A stretch of 9,919 nt of DNA from an uncultured Bacteroidales bacterium (GCA_937915475.1 CALGIR010000373.1:1-9919), one strand, 5' to 3'; shown: positions 1 to 6,736, numbered from the stretch's first letter. Program-made: numbers and translations. Notes: generated by a model not told the origin, from the letters alone.

Positions 1-27
1 GAGTTCAGACGTGTGCTCTTCCGATCT
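1..27. other. Illumina TruSeq adapter remnant (left end)
   Basis: These 27 bases end in GCTCTTCCGATCT and are the reverse complement of the common TruSeq index-side adapter. They are also an exact reverse complement of bases 9880-9906 at the other end. This is library-construction sequence that was not trimmed before assembly, so it is not part of the genome. The biological insert begins at about base 28. Confidence 0.98.
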
Positions 28-1226
28 GCTTGGCAAAGTTTAGGGTTTTTAGCTCATCAATGATCGATAACCGAATTGAGGCCTCAACGTTTATTAACCA
101 TCGCTTTAACTCAAGGCATACGATAAAGGGTGGAGTATCGGCAAAACTTCTGTTGAGCAATCTCTTCGATGAAAGTTGGTACAAAAAATACGATGGTTTC
201 CGCGATCAAATCAATTATGATGGCAATACCTGGATGCTACAACCTTATGTTCAATGGCAGTATAGGCCAACCAATAGGTTAACTATAAACTCTGGGCTAC
301 ACTACAACTACTTTGCGCTAAACAACAGCTCCTCGCTCGAACCTCGATTAGGCTTGAAGTACGGCATATCAGCCCAACACTCAGTAAGCCTTGGATATGG
401 TTTGCATAGCCAAATAGCGCCGTTATTTGCCTACTTTTTGCAGGATCCACAGGATGACAATACACACATAAACACCAATACAAACCTTGGTTTAACAAAA
501 AGTCATCATCTGGTAGCTGGTTACGATTTTAAGCTAAACCAATATACAAGAATAAGGTTTGAAAGCTACTATCAATCCATTTTTGATGCTCCTATTGACG
601 GGCTAGGTAGCAACTCATTCTCAATGCTTAACAACGGGGCAAGTTTTGTATTTAATATACCTTCGCCCTACCTTATCAATGAGGGAACTGGCGAAAACTA
701 TGGAGTTGAACTAACCGTTGAGCGGTTTTTAAACAAAGGGCTTTACTTTTTGGTTACCGCATCGCTGTTCGAGTCGAAATATACAGGCAGCAACAAGCTT
801 AAGTTTAACACCGCTTTTAACAACAACTACGTGGTTAACGGGCTTATGGGTAAAGAATTTAACCTCAGCAAGAACAAAAAAGACGTAAAGCAAACCCTTG
901 CTATTGATATAAAATCGATGGTTGCTGGCGGAAAACGGACTACACCCTGGACAGCAGTTTTAAACGAGGAAACACAGAAATATGAACGGGAATGGGACTA
1001 CAACAAGGCATTTAGCACCAAACTTAACGATTACATTAAAGTTGACCTTAAAATAGCTTTCCGCTCCAATAAAAGACGCGTAACGCAAGAGTGGGGCATT
1101 GAAATAACCAATTTGCTTAACTACAAAAACATACAGGGTGAAACCTTCAACGAGACTACCGGTGAATCAAAACTTATTTACCAAACAAGTATGATGGCAA
1201 TACCCCAATACAGAATAATATTCTAA
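28..1226 (+). CDS. TonB-dependent receptor, C-terminal beta-barrel part (5' truncated)
   Basis: This is the last ~399 codons of an outer-membrane TonB-dependent receptor, the type of 22-stranded barrel that imports large or scarce nutrients using energy from TonB/ExbBD. The frame is open from the left adapter, so the signal peptide, any carboxypeptidase-like domain and the plug domain are missing, and the true start is off the contig. Visible barrel features are alternating polar and aromatic strands with Asn/Gly/Tyr-rich turns (for example the stretch read as YGVELTVERFLNKGLYFLVTASLFESKYTG split over two strands at about 700-790). Near the end are a GIEITNLLNYKNI stretch and a last strand with C-terminal phenylalanine (PQYRIIF), the usual BAM recognition signal. 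No SusD-like partner follows, which argues against a SusCD glycan pair and is more like an unpaired receptor. The substrate cannot be told. It ends in TAA and is followed by a 69-base gap. Confidence 0.88.
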
Positions 1227-1263
1227 TTGGCACTTAATAGCTTCTCTGTCGAACATTATTAGC

Positions 1264-1271
1264 TACTTTTG
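1264..1271 (+). promoter_or_regulatory. Bacteroidota -7 promoter box (TACTTTTG)
   Basis: TACTTTTG is an exact match to the Bacteroidota housekeeping -7 consensus TAnnTTTG and lies 24 bases before the ATG at 1296. Transcription would begin at about 1275-1280. No good -33 TTG is seen at the expected spacing, so the call rests on the -7 box and its position. Confidence 0.5.
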
Positions 1272-1295
1272 CAAGCAACAAATCTTAAAACTAAT

Positions 1296-1955
1296 ATGAT
1301 TAAAGCAGCAATAATTGGTGCTACAGGTTTAGTGGGCAGTAACTTACTAGATCTACTCATCAACAACGATGAGCATGAGAAAATTAGCATCATTACACGT
1401 ACAGTGCCCAAGGGTTTGTCCCAAAAGGTAGAGCATATTCCTTTGAACGAAGGACATTACACTTTCCCAGCTAACATCGATACCGCCTATTGCTGCCTGG
1501 GTACAACCATAAAAAAAGCTGGTTCAAAGGAGGCTTTTCTTGAGGTTGACCTTGAACTTGTTGTTGATTTTGCCAATAAAGCCAAAGAAGCTGGCGTTAA
1601 ACGATTCGCAGTAGTTAGCTCAATTGGTGCGAATGCAAAATCGAAGAATTTTTATCTAAACACCAAGGGTAAGGTTGAAGAACAGCTTAAGGCGATAGGC
1701 TTTAAACGCTTGGTAATTGTTCAGCCATCGCTACTGCTGGGAAAACGTAATGAGAAACGATTTGGTGAGGACATGGGTAAGGTGCTATACTCAGTATTCA
1801 AGTTCATATTTATTGGTCCACTTAAAAAATACAGGGGAATTCAAGCATTGGACGTGGCCAAAGCTATGATTGTTTTAGCTGAGCAAGGAATGGGGACTAT
1901 AACCGTAGAGTCAAATGTGCTACAAGACTTTAGCAAAAAGTATCAAGAATTATAA
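1296..1955 (+). CDS. NAD(P)H-binding Rossmann-fold oxidoreductase (HTATIP2/atypical SDR-like)
   Basis: This 219-residue protein belongs to the atypical short-chain dehydrogenase/NAD(P)H-binding family that includes HTATIP2-like oxidoreductases. The N-terminal GATGLVG (residues 8-14) is the dinucleotide-binding glycine motif after the first beta strand. CCLGTT (66-71) followed by KAGSKEAF is typical of this subfamily, as is VVSSIGA (106-112). Y120 and K124 form a YxxxK pair in the catalytic position. The substrate is unknown; the protein is cytosolic, with no signal peptide. I chose ATG 1296 over an in-frame TTG at 1269 because a promoter -7 box (1264-1271) overlaps that TTG, and because the Rossmann strand then begins right at the N-terminus (MIKAAIIGATG). 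A 26-base gap to the nitroreductase suggests co-transcription. Molecular function is certain only to family level. Confidence 0.85.
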   Translation: MIKAAIIGATGLVGSNLLDLLINNDEHEKISIITRTVPKGLSQKVEHIPLNEGHYTFPANIDTAYCCLGTTIKKAGSKEAFLEVDLELVVDFANKAKEAGVKRFAVVSSIGANAKSKNFYLNTKGKVEEQLKAIGFKRLVIVQPSLLLGKRNEKRFGEDMGKVLYSVFKFIFIGPLKKYRGIQALDVAKAMIVLAEQGMGTITVESNVLQDFSKKYQEL

Positions 1956-1981
1956 ACAGTGGCAAATAATACATAAATAGA

Positions 1982-2539
1982 ATGACATCGTTAAGCGAAC
2001 AGTTTTACAAATTAATTTCAGCCCGTCAGAGCGACCGGGGATACACCGACCAGCCCATAGAGAAGGAAAAACTCGAAAAAATTTTAGAATCGGCACGAAT
2101 AGCGCCTTCGGCCTGCAATGCTCAACCCTGGAAATTTATTGTGGTTGATGATGAGGAGATTAAGAATAAACTTGCCGATACCACATCAAGCAAAATATTG
2201 GGAATGAACCACTTTACCAAGCAAGCACCTGTACACATTGTTATTGTGATGGAGAGTGCAAACCTAACCTCAAACTTTGGGAGTTTGGTTAAGCGCAAAC
2301 ATTTCCCCCTTATTGATATTGGTATTGCCGCAGAACATATTTGCCTTGCAGCAACCGCTGAGGGGCTTGGCTCTTGTATGGTTGGTTGGTTTGATGAGGC
2401 GGCCGTAAAAAAACTGCTTAATATCCCTAAAAGTAAAAGACCAATGCTAATCATTACCCTTGGCTACCCAGCAAAACCCGAAATAAGAGAGAAAAGGAGA
2501 AAGGAAATAGGGCAAGTGGTTAGCTACAATAAGTACTAA
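1982..2539 (+). CDS. Nitroreductase family FMN-dependent oxidoreductase
   Basis: This 185-residue single-domain protein is of the nitroreductase fold; homodimers bind FMN at the interface and use NAD(P)H to reduce nitro compounds, quinones or flavins. The N-terminal SARQSDRGY (13-21) carries the FMN-phosphate-binding Arg/Ser, in the place of the usual RRSxRxF. APSACNAQPW (41-50) is the conserved second FMN motif. DIG at 112-114 and EGLGSCMVGWF (127-137) form the flavin-proximal core. LGYP (160-163) and the basic KRRKE tail (171-175) close the fold as in many anaerobe nitroreductases. It lies 26 bases after the Rossmann oxidoreductase and has no promoter box of its own, so the two are probably one transcript. 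The physiological substrate is unknown. It converges with the acyl-CoA dehydrogenase gene, with only 25 bases between the stops. Confidence 0.92.
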   Translation: MTSLSEQFYKLISARQSDRGYTDQPIEKEKLEKILESARIAPSACNAQPWKFIVVDDEEIKNKLADTTSSKILGMNHFTKQAPVHIVIVMESANLTSNFGSLVKRKHFPLIDIGIAAEHICLAATAEGLGSCMVGWFDEAAVKKLLNIPKSKRPMLIITLGYPAKPEIREKRRKEIGQVVSYNKY

Positions 2540-2564
2540 CTATCATACCCAGTAAAGACTACAC

Positions 2565-4070
2565 CTAAAAATCAGCTGAAAGTTTTGTCCTGCTAAGCCA
2601 GCTGCTATCAATTTGGTAGTCGTCAACAATATTGGGTGCCAGATTTAACTTATAGGATGTAATTAAGGTTTGAATCTCATTCTGAAGCACCTTCAAACTA
2701 TTTGATATCATATCGGTGTTAAACCCTTTCGACCCGAGATCGATTGTTAAATTCATGGTAATTAACCTCCCAATGGTTCTACCCAGCTGCACTAAGTTGC
2801 GTTGTGCCATTTTATGATCAACCTCAAAATTGAAAAGATCTTTAAAATAATCTACAGCCTTATGGGTATGCACATAACTTTTGAAGAAATCGTATAGGTT
2901 GTTAATTTTAGATTTACGCATTAGCTTAAAAACAGATTCTGTTACCTGCTGATAAAGAATATCATTTGAACCCTCAAAAATTTGAAAAGGACGACTATCC
3001 ACTAAAGATCTTCCTGCTAAGTGGTCGAGACGATAACCCTTAGCACCAACCAACTGTAAGAAACTTTGCGCAGCCTCTTGCATATAATCGGTAACTACAG
3101 GTTTAACAGAATTGGCCAGGATATCAAAGCGAGAGATGTCTTCTCCGCTATGAATATTTTCAGCTATATAGCTGCTCATTGCCGAGCTGGAGGTAAAGTA
3201 CGACTGCAAATTAGCAAGTCGTTCCTTAACCTGATCGTAATTAAAGAGACTTACCCCTCCAACAAAACGAGTTTTGCAATGGTTAATGGCCTCGTCGAGC
3301 AAACGATGTAAAAAGCCTGTTGCCATGCCGGGAAACTGCAAGCGACTTCTATACAACAAATCCAACATCATGGATATACCTGTGGTTTTTGGCTGCAATC
3401 GGTAACCGGATGGAACCGATATATTAACCCTATTGCGGCCATAGGGTATCATGTAAAGTCCCAGATTATTGTAGTACTCTTCTACATCAATCCCGCCATT
3501 ATTCGTATCGTGGATAAAAAAGCCAATGTCACGCCCCAACTCACCAGAATTAGATTTTTCCCTAGCGGTCATAAGCCAAAAGTCGGCCCAACCCGTTAGG
3601 CCTGCCCAATGCTTTGTTCCCGAAATACTATAGCGATTGTCAGACTTAGAAAATACGGTTTGCATTTTCAGGGCTTCAGAGCCAAAATCGGGTTCGGTAA
3701 TCATTAAACCACCCAAGTTTTTTTGCTCAATAAATCGTTTAAAAACATTGCTTTTTGCTTCATCCAAAGCATAGTTGGCTACAGGCTGAAGGAATAGCCC
3801 CCCGTTAATGCCAAGCATTAACGCCAATGGCAGCGATTGATAGGAGCTGGCCTCCATTAGGGTCAACATTTCATGGATCTTCCCTCCTCGCCCACCGTAC
3901 TCTTTTGGAATATAGACCTTTAATGGATCATCCTCTAATACTTGGCGTAACACGTAAGGCGGTAGCCCCCGCGTAATTCCCATCCTATTCTCATCATTGC
4001 GCTCGGTAAACAATACGGCAATTTTATCCCTAAAGGCTTCAATAAACGAAGCGAAGTCATTTCTTTCCAC
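2565..4070 (-). CDS. Acyl-CoA dehydrogenase family protein, long form
   Basis: An FAD-dependent acyl-CoA dehydrogenase-like flavoprotein of about 501 residues. Numbering here is from the upstream TTG at 4097, so subtract 9 for the chosen start. The N-terminal helical domain contains YIPKEYGGRGG (62-72). The middle beta domain has ITEPDFGSEAL (133-143), the flavin/substrate-binding TEPxxGS motif, and KHWAG (162-166). The C-terminal helical domain has GAKGYRLDH (351-359) and RPFQIFEGSNDI (369-380), where E375 sits at the position of the catalytic base of MCAD-type enzymes. About 130 residues follow this, so the protein is longer than the usual ~380. No ATG exists before residue 39. The candidates are GTG 4070 (giving MERNDFASF) and TTG 4097. 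I chose GTG because a promoter-like box at 4112-4120 would leave TTG almost leaderless. No electron-transfer flavoprotein or thiolase is nearby. The substrate is unknown and the start is uncertain. Confidence 0.87.
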   Translation of the reverse strand: MERNDFASFIEAFRDKIAVLFTERNDENRMGITRGLPPYVLRQVLEDDPLKVYIPKEYGGRGGKIHEMLTLMEASSYQSLPLALMLGINGGLFLQPVANYALDEAKSNVFKRFIEQKNLGGLMITEPDFGSEALKMQTVFSKSDNRYSISGTKHWAGLTGWADFWLMTAREKSNSGELGRDIGFFIHDTNNGGIDVEEYYNNLGLYMIPYGRNRVNISVPSGYRLQPKTTGISMMLDLLYRSRLQFPGMATGFLHRLLDEAINHCKTRFVGGVSLFNYDQVKERLANLQSYFTSSSAMSSYIAENIHSGEDISRFDILANSVKPVVTDYMQEAAQSFLQLVGAKGYRLDHLAGRSLVDSRPFQIFEGSNDILYQQVTESVFKLMRKSKINNLYDFFKSYVHTHKAVDYFKDLFNFEVDHKMAQRNLVQLGRTIGRLITMNLTIDLGSKGFNTDMISNSLKVLQNEIQTLITSYKLNLAPNIVDDYQIDSSWLSRTKLSADF

Positions 4071-4111
4071 AATACAGCTAATCAAATTAAAAAACAAAAT
4101 TTTGTTGTACC

Positions 4112-4120
4112 CAAACAGTA
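4112..4120 (-). promoter_or_regulatory. Possible -7 promoter box for the acyl-CoA dehydrogenase gene
   Basis: Read on the minus strand this is TACTGTTTG, the TAnnTTTG box with one extra base between its halves. It lies 42 bases before the GTG start at 4070. The off-consensus spacing and the lack of a clear -33 element make it weak, but nothing better is seen between this gene and the hairpin region upstream. Confidence 0.25.
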
Positions 4121-4180
4121 AAACATTTGTTATCCATTTTTGTTAATTAACCTTCAATTAAAGAGTTGTAAAAGCTGACA

Positions 4181-4330
4181 TTAACCCCAATTATTCATCC
4201 AAATAATTACTGTCTCCGACAGCGACTAAGTCTCACAACCAATTTTGTTGCCCAAAATTGGGATCGACTAGATCGGGGTAACCCGCATTTACATTCATCT
4301 TTAATAAATTTGATGAATAATGCGGGTTAA
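4181..4330. repeat. 150-bp non-coding element with imperfect 20-bp inverted ends and internal hairpins
   Basis: The left end (4181-4200) and the reverse complement of the right end (4311-4330) agree at 17 of 20 bases; both read TTAACCC, then ATTATTCATC. A third, direct copy of the same motif with three extra bases lies at 4279-4299, and with the right end it makes the large hairpin. Between these lie CTGTC/GACAG (4210-4222), GACT-A-AGTC (4224-4232) and a perfect 9-bp pair, CCAATTTTG/CAAAATTGG (4239-4247 and 4253-4261). No open frame of note is present. The layout resembles a MITE- or REP-like element, but could also be a structured RNA or a terminator cluster. No target-site duplication is evident. 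Confidence 0.45.
4279..4329 (-). terminator. Large hairpin downstream of acylphosphatase (possible terminator)
   Basis: TAACCCGCATT (4279-4289) pairs with AATGCGGGTTA (4319-4329). Inside this, ATTCATC (4293-4299) pairs with GATGAAT (4312-4318), leaving a three-base bulge (TAC) on one side and a 12-base AT-rich loop. The stem of 18 pairs lies 43 bases past the acylphosphatase stop. A U-tract is absent, so it is not a textbook intrinsic terminator; it may stop or stabilise the transcript end, or simply be part of the repeat element. Confidence 0.4.
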
Positions 4331-4371
4331 ATTAGGGTTTAATCTATTAGAGGGAAAATAAAATACTGGAA

Positions 4372-4644
4372 TTACCGAATAACAAACCCTTTAAAGTCCT
4401 GAACTGGCATAGAGTTTACAAAATATTTTGTAACATCTGCATGGGGTGGCCCCTTTTTACAATGCTCAAGAAAAACGTCGAGGGTGTGGGGCTCGGCTTC
4501 GGCCTCGATGTAAACGCTGGTATTCGGCTCGTTTCTAACAAAACCACTCACCCCCAACTCTTCAGCTAACCTATACACAAAATACCTAAATCCAACCTGC
4601 TGAACATGGCCATAAAGGGTTATGCTTACAGCTTTTCTTTTCAT
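4372..4644 (-). CDS. acyP: Acylphosphatase
   Basis: This small cytosolic enzyme hydrolyses carboxyl-phosphate bonds in acyl phosphates such as acetyl phosphate, carbamoyl phosphate and 1,3-bisphosphoglycerate. The chosen start gives 90 residues, the usual family size. The signature is near the N-terminus: GHVQQVGFR carries the phosphate-binding arginine (R20), followed by GVSGFVRN with the catalytic asparagine (N38). The fourth residue of the VQGVxFR loop is Gln in place of the usual Gly. The C-terminus FKGFVIR is typical. An ATG at 4656 would add four residues. I prefer ATG 4644 because the -7 box at 4662-4669 ends only five bases before 4656, which would make that start nearly leaderless. 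The gene is divergent from the DUF456 gene and is followed by the structured non-coding region. Confidence 0.93.
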   Translation of the reverse strand: MKRKAVSITLYGHVQQVGFRYFVYRLAEELGVSGFVRNEPNTSVYIEAEAEPHTLDVFLEHCKKGPPHADVTKYFVNSMPVQDFKGFVIR

Positions 4645-4661
4645 GCTATCACTCATTTAAG

Positions 4662-4693
4662 CAAAGATACAACAAACTCTCAATGACAATCAA
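4662..4693 (-). promoter_or_regulatory. Promoter of acylphosphatase (-33 TTG, -7 TATCTTTG)
   Basis: On the minus strand, TTG (4691-4693) is followed after 21 bases by TATCTTTG (4662-4669), an exact match to TAnnTTTG. Transcription should begin near 4655-4658, leaving a leader of about a dozen bases before ATG 4644. Confidence 0.65.
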
Positions 4694-4725
4694 TTGTAAA
4701 AATATTGCAATTTGGTTTTACTCAA

Positions 4726-4757
4726 TTGCATAAAAATACAATAAACCGATATATTTG
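4726..4757 (+). promoter_or_regulatory. Promoter of the DUF456 gene (-33 TTG, -7 TATATTTG)
   Basis: TTG at 4726-4728 is followed after 21 bases by TATATTTG at 4750-4757, an exact Bacteroidota -7 box 25 bases before ATG 4783. It stands back to back with the acylphosphatase promoter, with the same spacing, inside a 138-base divergent intergenic region. Confidence 0.7.
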
Positions 4758-4782
4758 CACCTAGCCATCAAAACATTCTGTA

Positions 4783-5265
4783 ATGGACTATGCACTTTTA
4801 GCAATAGCATCAATTCTCATTATTTTCGGAATTCTGGGTTGTATATTGCCAGTTATACCTGGACCTCCCCTTAGCTTTGGAGGAATCCTTATACTTCACT
4901 ATACCCGTTGGGGCGATATTGAGGGGAACCTCCTTATTTGGCTGGCACTTGCAGCTGGAGTCGCTACAGTTCTCGATTATATTTTACCCGTTTGGGCAAC
5001 AAAAAAATTTGGGGGAACAAAGCGTGGAGTTTGGGGTGCCACAATTGGGCTAATTGCGGGTCTGTTCTTCTTCCCTCCTATAGGAATAATCATTGGACCA
5101 TTCCTAGGCGCATTTCTAGGCGAAATGTCATCAAAACAAAAGCACAATAAAGCTTTACGCTCAGCATTGGGCTCATTTATTGGTTTTTTGCTAGGAACAG
5201 GACTTAAGTTTGCCGTATCGGGTGTAATAACCTACTACTTTATCATGGAACTAGCAGTTAAATAA
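4783..5265 (+). CDS. DUF456 family integral membrane protein
   Basis: A 160-residue hydrophobic protein of the DUF456 family, whose function is not established. It has about four to five membrane segments: residues 4-25, about 28-40, 50-70, 84-115 (probably a hairpin with a FFPP turn) and 127-155. Family hallmarks are GCILPVIPGPP (19-29), DYILPVWATKKFGG (65-78), then KRGVWGATIG (80-89) and GIIIGPFLGAFLGE (101-114), with glycines spaced as in tightly packed helices. A basic cytoplasmic loop (KQKHNKALR, 118-126) separates the last segment. It has its own promoter and ends 86 bases before the stop of the convergent RRM gene. Inner-membrane location is an inference from the hydrophobicity. Confidence 0.9.
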   Translation: MDYALLAIASILIIFGILGCILPVIPGPPLSFGGILILHYTRWGDIEGNLLIWLALAAGVATVLDYILPVWATKKFGGTKRGVWGATIGLIAGLFFFPPIGIIIGPFLGAFLGEMSSKQKHNKALRSALGSFIGFLLGTGLKFAVSGVITYYFIMELAVK

Positions 5266-5275
5266 CAGATTACAA

Positions 5276-5296
5276 ACCTACACATCTGTGTTAGGT
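5276..5296. terminator. Small inverted repeat between convergent genes
   Basis: ACCTACACA (5276-5284) and TGTGTTAGGT (5287-5296) are complementary apart from one bulged T. The repeat sits in the 85-base gap between the stops of the DUF456 and RRM genes, where a shared terminator would be expected. No T-run follows on either side, and an alternative pairing (ACAGAT with ATCTGT) exists, so the role is uncertain. Confidence 0.25.
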
Positions 5297-5350
5297 ATAA
5301 GTTAGTTCCACTGATAATGAAAAATAACTTATTTAATGGCTAGTTTACTG

Positions 5351-5605
5351 TTACTCAGTGCTCTCTTTACGGTGTGCTGAGTTTACCTTAACATTGCGCC
5401 CGCTTATCTCTGTTTCGTTTAGCGCTTTAATGGCATTCTGACCTTCTTCCTCATTCTCCATTTCAACAAAAGCATAGCCTTTGGATCTTCCTGTTTGCTT
5501 ATCGGTAATAATTTTAACGCTTAAAACATTGCCGAAGGGCAAAAACAGTTCTTTAATTTCTTCAGGAGTAATACTGTAAGAAATATTTCCAATATAAATA
5601 TTCAT
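5351..5605 (-). CDS. Single-RRM RNA-binding protein
   Basis: An 84-residue protein made of one RNA recognition motif. RNP2 is at the very N-terminus (IYIGNI, residues 3-8) and RNP1 is KGYAFVEM (43-50); the aromatic residues at Y4, Y45 and F47 are the usual RNA-stacking positions. The rest of the babbabb fold follows (EEEGQNAIKALNETEISGRNVKVNSA), with a short charged tail. Stand-alone RRM proteins of this size are widespread in Bacteroidota and cyanobacteria and act as cytosolic post-transcriptional regulators that bind single-stranded RNA; Bacteroidota lack Hfq in many lineages. The start is ATG 5605, with a leader of about 25 bases after a near-consensus promoter. The target RNAs are unknown. 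Confidence 0.95.
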   Translation of the reverse strand: MNIYIGNISYSITPEEIKELFLPFGNVLSVKIITDKQTGRSKGYAFVEMENEEEGQNAIKALNETEISGRNVKVNSAHRKESTE

Positions 5606-5633
5606 AATGGCGGTGGTTATTGGTTGTTTTACA

Positions 5634-5665
5634 TAAAGTTAAATCATTTTTTTTGATAATTACAA
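5634..5665 (-). promoter_or_regulatory. Likely promoter of the RRM gene
   Basis: On the minus strand a TTG (5663-5665) preceded by a T-run is followed after 21 bases by TAACTTTA (5634-5641), one base off TAnnTTTG. The spacing equals that of the two promoters at 4662-4757. The -33 element overlaps the U-tract of the terminator of the upstream carbamoyltransferase gene, so one transcript ends where the next begins. Confidence 0.45.
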
Positions 5666-5693
5666 AAAAAAGGCAGCAAAAATTTGCTGCCTT
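5664..5693 (-). terminator. Intrinsic terminator of the arcC-arcB unit
   Basis: On the minus strand AAGGCAGC(AAA) pairs with (TTT)GCTGCCTT, followed directly by a run of T (plus-strand A at 5664-5671). This strong GC stem, 21 bases beyond the ornithine carbamoyltransferase stop, is a standard rho-independent terminator and marks the end of the arcC-arcB transcript. Confidence 0.88.
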
Positions 5694-5713
5694 AACAACG
5701 ATATTAAGAATTA

Positions 5714-6736
5714 TTATGAGCCTAAAGTGGCAACCATAACTGCTTTGATGGAGTGTAATCTATTCTCTGCTTCATCGAAAACAATTGAATGCGGTGATTC
5801 AAATACCTCTTCGGTAACTTCCATTTCACCTTTTGCGACAATAGGATATTTTTTTCCTAATTTTGAAGCAATATCAATACCAATCTCTGTTTCATCATTG
5901 TGAAAAGCAGGTAGGCAGTGCATAAACTTAACATTAGGATTTTGGGTTTTCCTGATCATATCCATATTTACTTGGTATGGTCCCATAATTCTTACTGCTT
6001 CCTCCCATTTTTCAGCAGGATCGCCCATTGAAACCCATACGTCTGTGTATAAGAAGTCGCAACCTTTTACGCCTTCATCTACATTCTCTGTAATAGTTAT
6101 CTTTGCTCCTGTTTCCTTAGCAATTTCTAAACATTGAGCCACAAGTTCTTTATTTGGATGAAATTGTTTGGGAGCTACAGCTCTAAAGTCCATACCCATT
6201 TTTGCAGCACCTACCATAAGGCTATTACCCATATTGTTTTGTGCATCACCTAAATACGCAAAGGTAACTTGATTTAGCGGTTTATCAGAATGCTCAAGCA
6301 TGGTCATAAAATCAGCCAATATTTGCGTTGGATGATATTCGTTTGTTAAGCCGTTCCAAACTGGAACTCCTGCATGGGCTCCAAGCTCTTCCACGATTTC
6401 TTGTCCAAAACCACGATATTCAATACCATCATACATACGGCCCAAAACACGGGCAGTATCTTTCATAGATTCTTTTTTACCCATTTGAGAACCACTTGGC
6501 CCTAAAAAGGTTACGTGTGCGCCTTGGTCTAGTGCTGCTACCTCAAAAGCACAACGAGTGCGCGTAGAATCCTTTGCAAACAGCAAAACTATATTTTTAC
6601 CTTTTAGTCTTTGCTGCTCTATTCCTGCATATTTCGCCTTTTTAAGATCTAGAGATAAGTCAAGTAAAAACTGAATCTCTTTTGGTGTAAAATCTAAAAG
6701 CTTTAGAAAATTTCGGTTTCTTAAGTTAAAAGCCAT
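5714..6736 (-). CDS. arcB: Ornithine carbamoyltransferase (catabolic type)
   Basis: A 340-residue cytosolic enzyme catalysing carbamoyl phosphate + ornithine = citrulline + phosphate. Residues 57-61 are STRTR, the carbamoyl-phosphate loop. GPSGSQMGKKESMKDTARVL (79-98) and GRMYDGIEYRG (99-109) are typical of ArcB/ArgF. HPTQ (135-138) binds the carbamoyl group. SMGD (236-239) is the ornithine loop and HCLP (273-276) holds the catalytic cysteine. Length and motifs match full-size OTCs. Bacteroidota commonly make arginine through N-acyl-ornithine transcarbamylases instead, and this gene follows a carbamate kinase. The catabolic role, citrulline phosphorolysis feeding ATP synthesis, is therefore the better reading; that role is an inference. 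It starts 38 bases after arcC with no promoter box between, so they form an operon, and it ends at a clear terminator. Confidence 0.93.
   Translation of the reverse strand: MAFNLRNRNFLKLLDFTPKEIQFLLDLSLDLKKAKYAGIEQQRLKGKNIVLLFAKDSTRTRCAFEVAALDQGAHVTFLGPSGSQMGKKESMKDTARVLGRMYDGIEYRGFGQEIVEELGAHAGVPVWNGLTNEYHPTQILADFMTMLEHSDKPLNQVTFAYLGDAQNNMGNSLMVGAAKMGMDFRAVAPKQFHPNKELVAQCLEIAKETGAKITITENVDEGVKGCDFLYTDVWVSMGDPAEKWEEAVRIMGPYQVNMDMIRKTQNPNVKFMHCLPAFHNDETEIGIDIASKLGKKYPIVAKGEMEVTEEVFESPHSIVFDEAENRLHSIKAVMVATLGS

Noticed and set aside
28..1226. Receptor as half of a SusC/SusD glycan-uptake pair
   Set aside because: The gene downstream is a Rossmann oxidoreductase, and no SusD-like lipoprotein follows.
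1269..1295. Nine extra codons from TTG 1269 for the Rossmann oxidoreductase
   Set aside because: The TTG is part of the promoter box TACTTTTG, so it would not be inside the transcript.
1296..2539. Oxidoreductase plus nitroreductase as a new redox system
   Set aside because: Both are common, well-described families, and proximity alone does not show a joint function.
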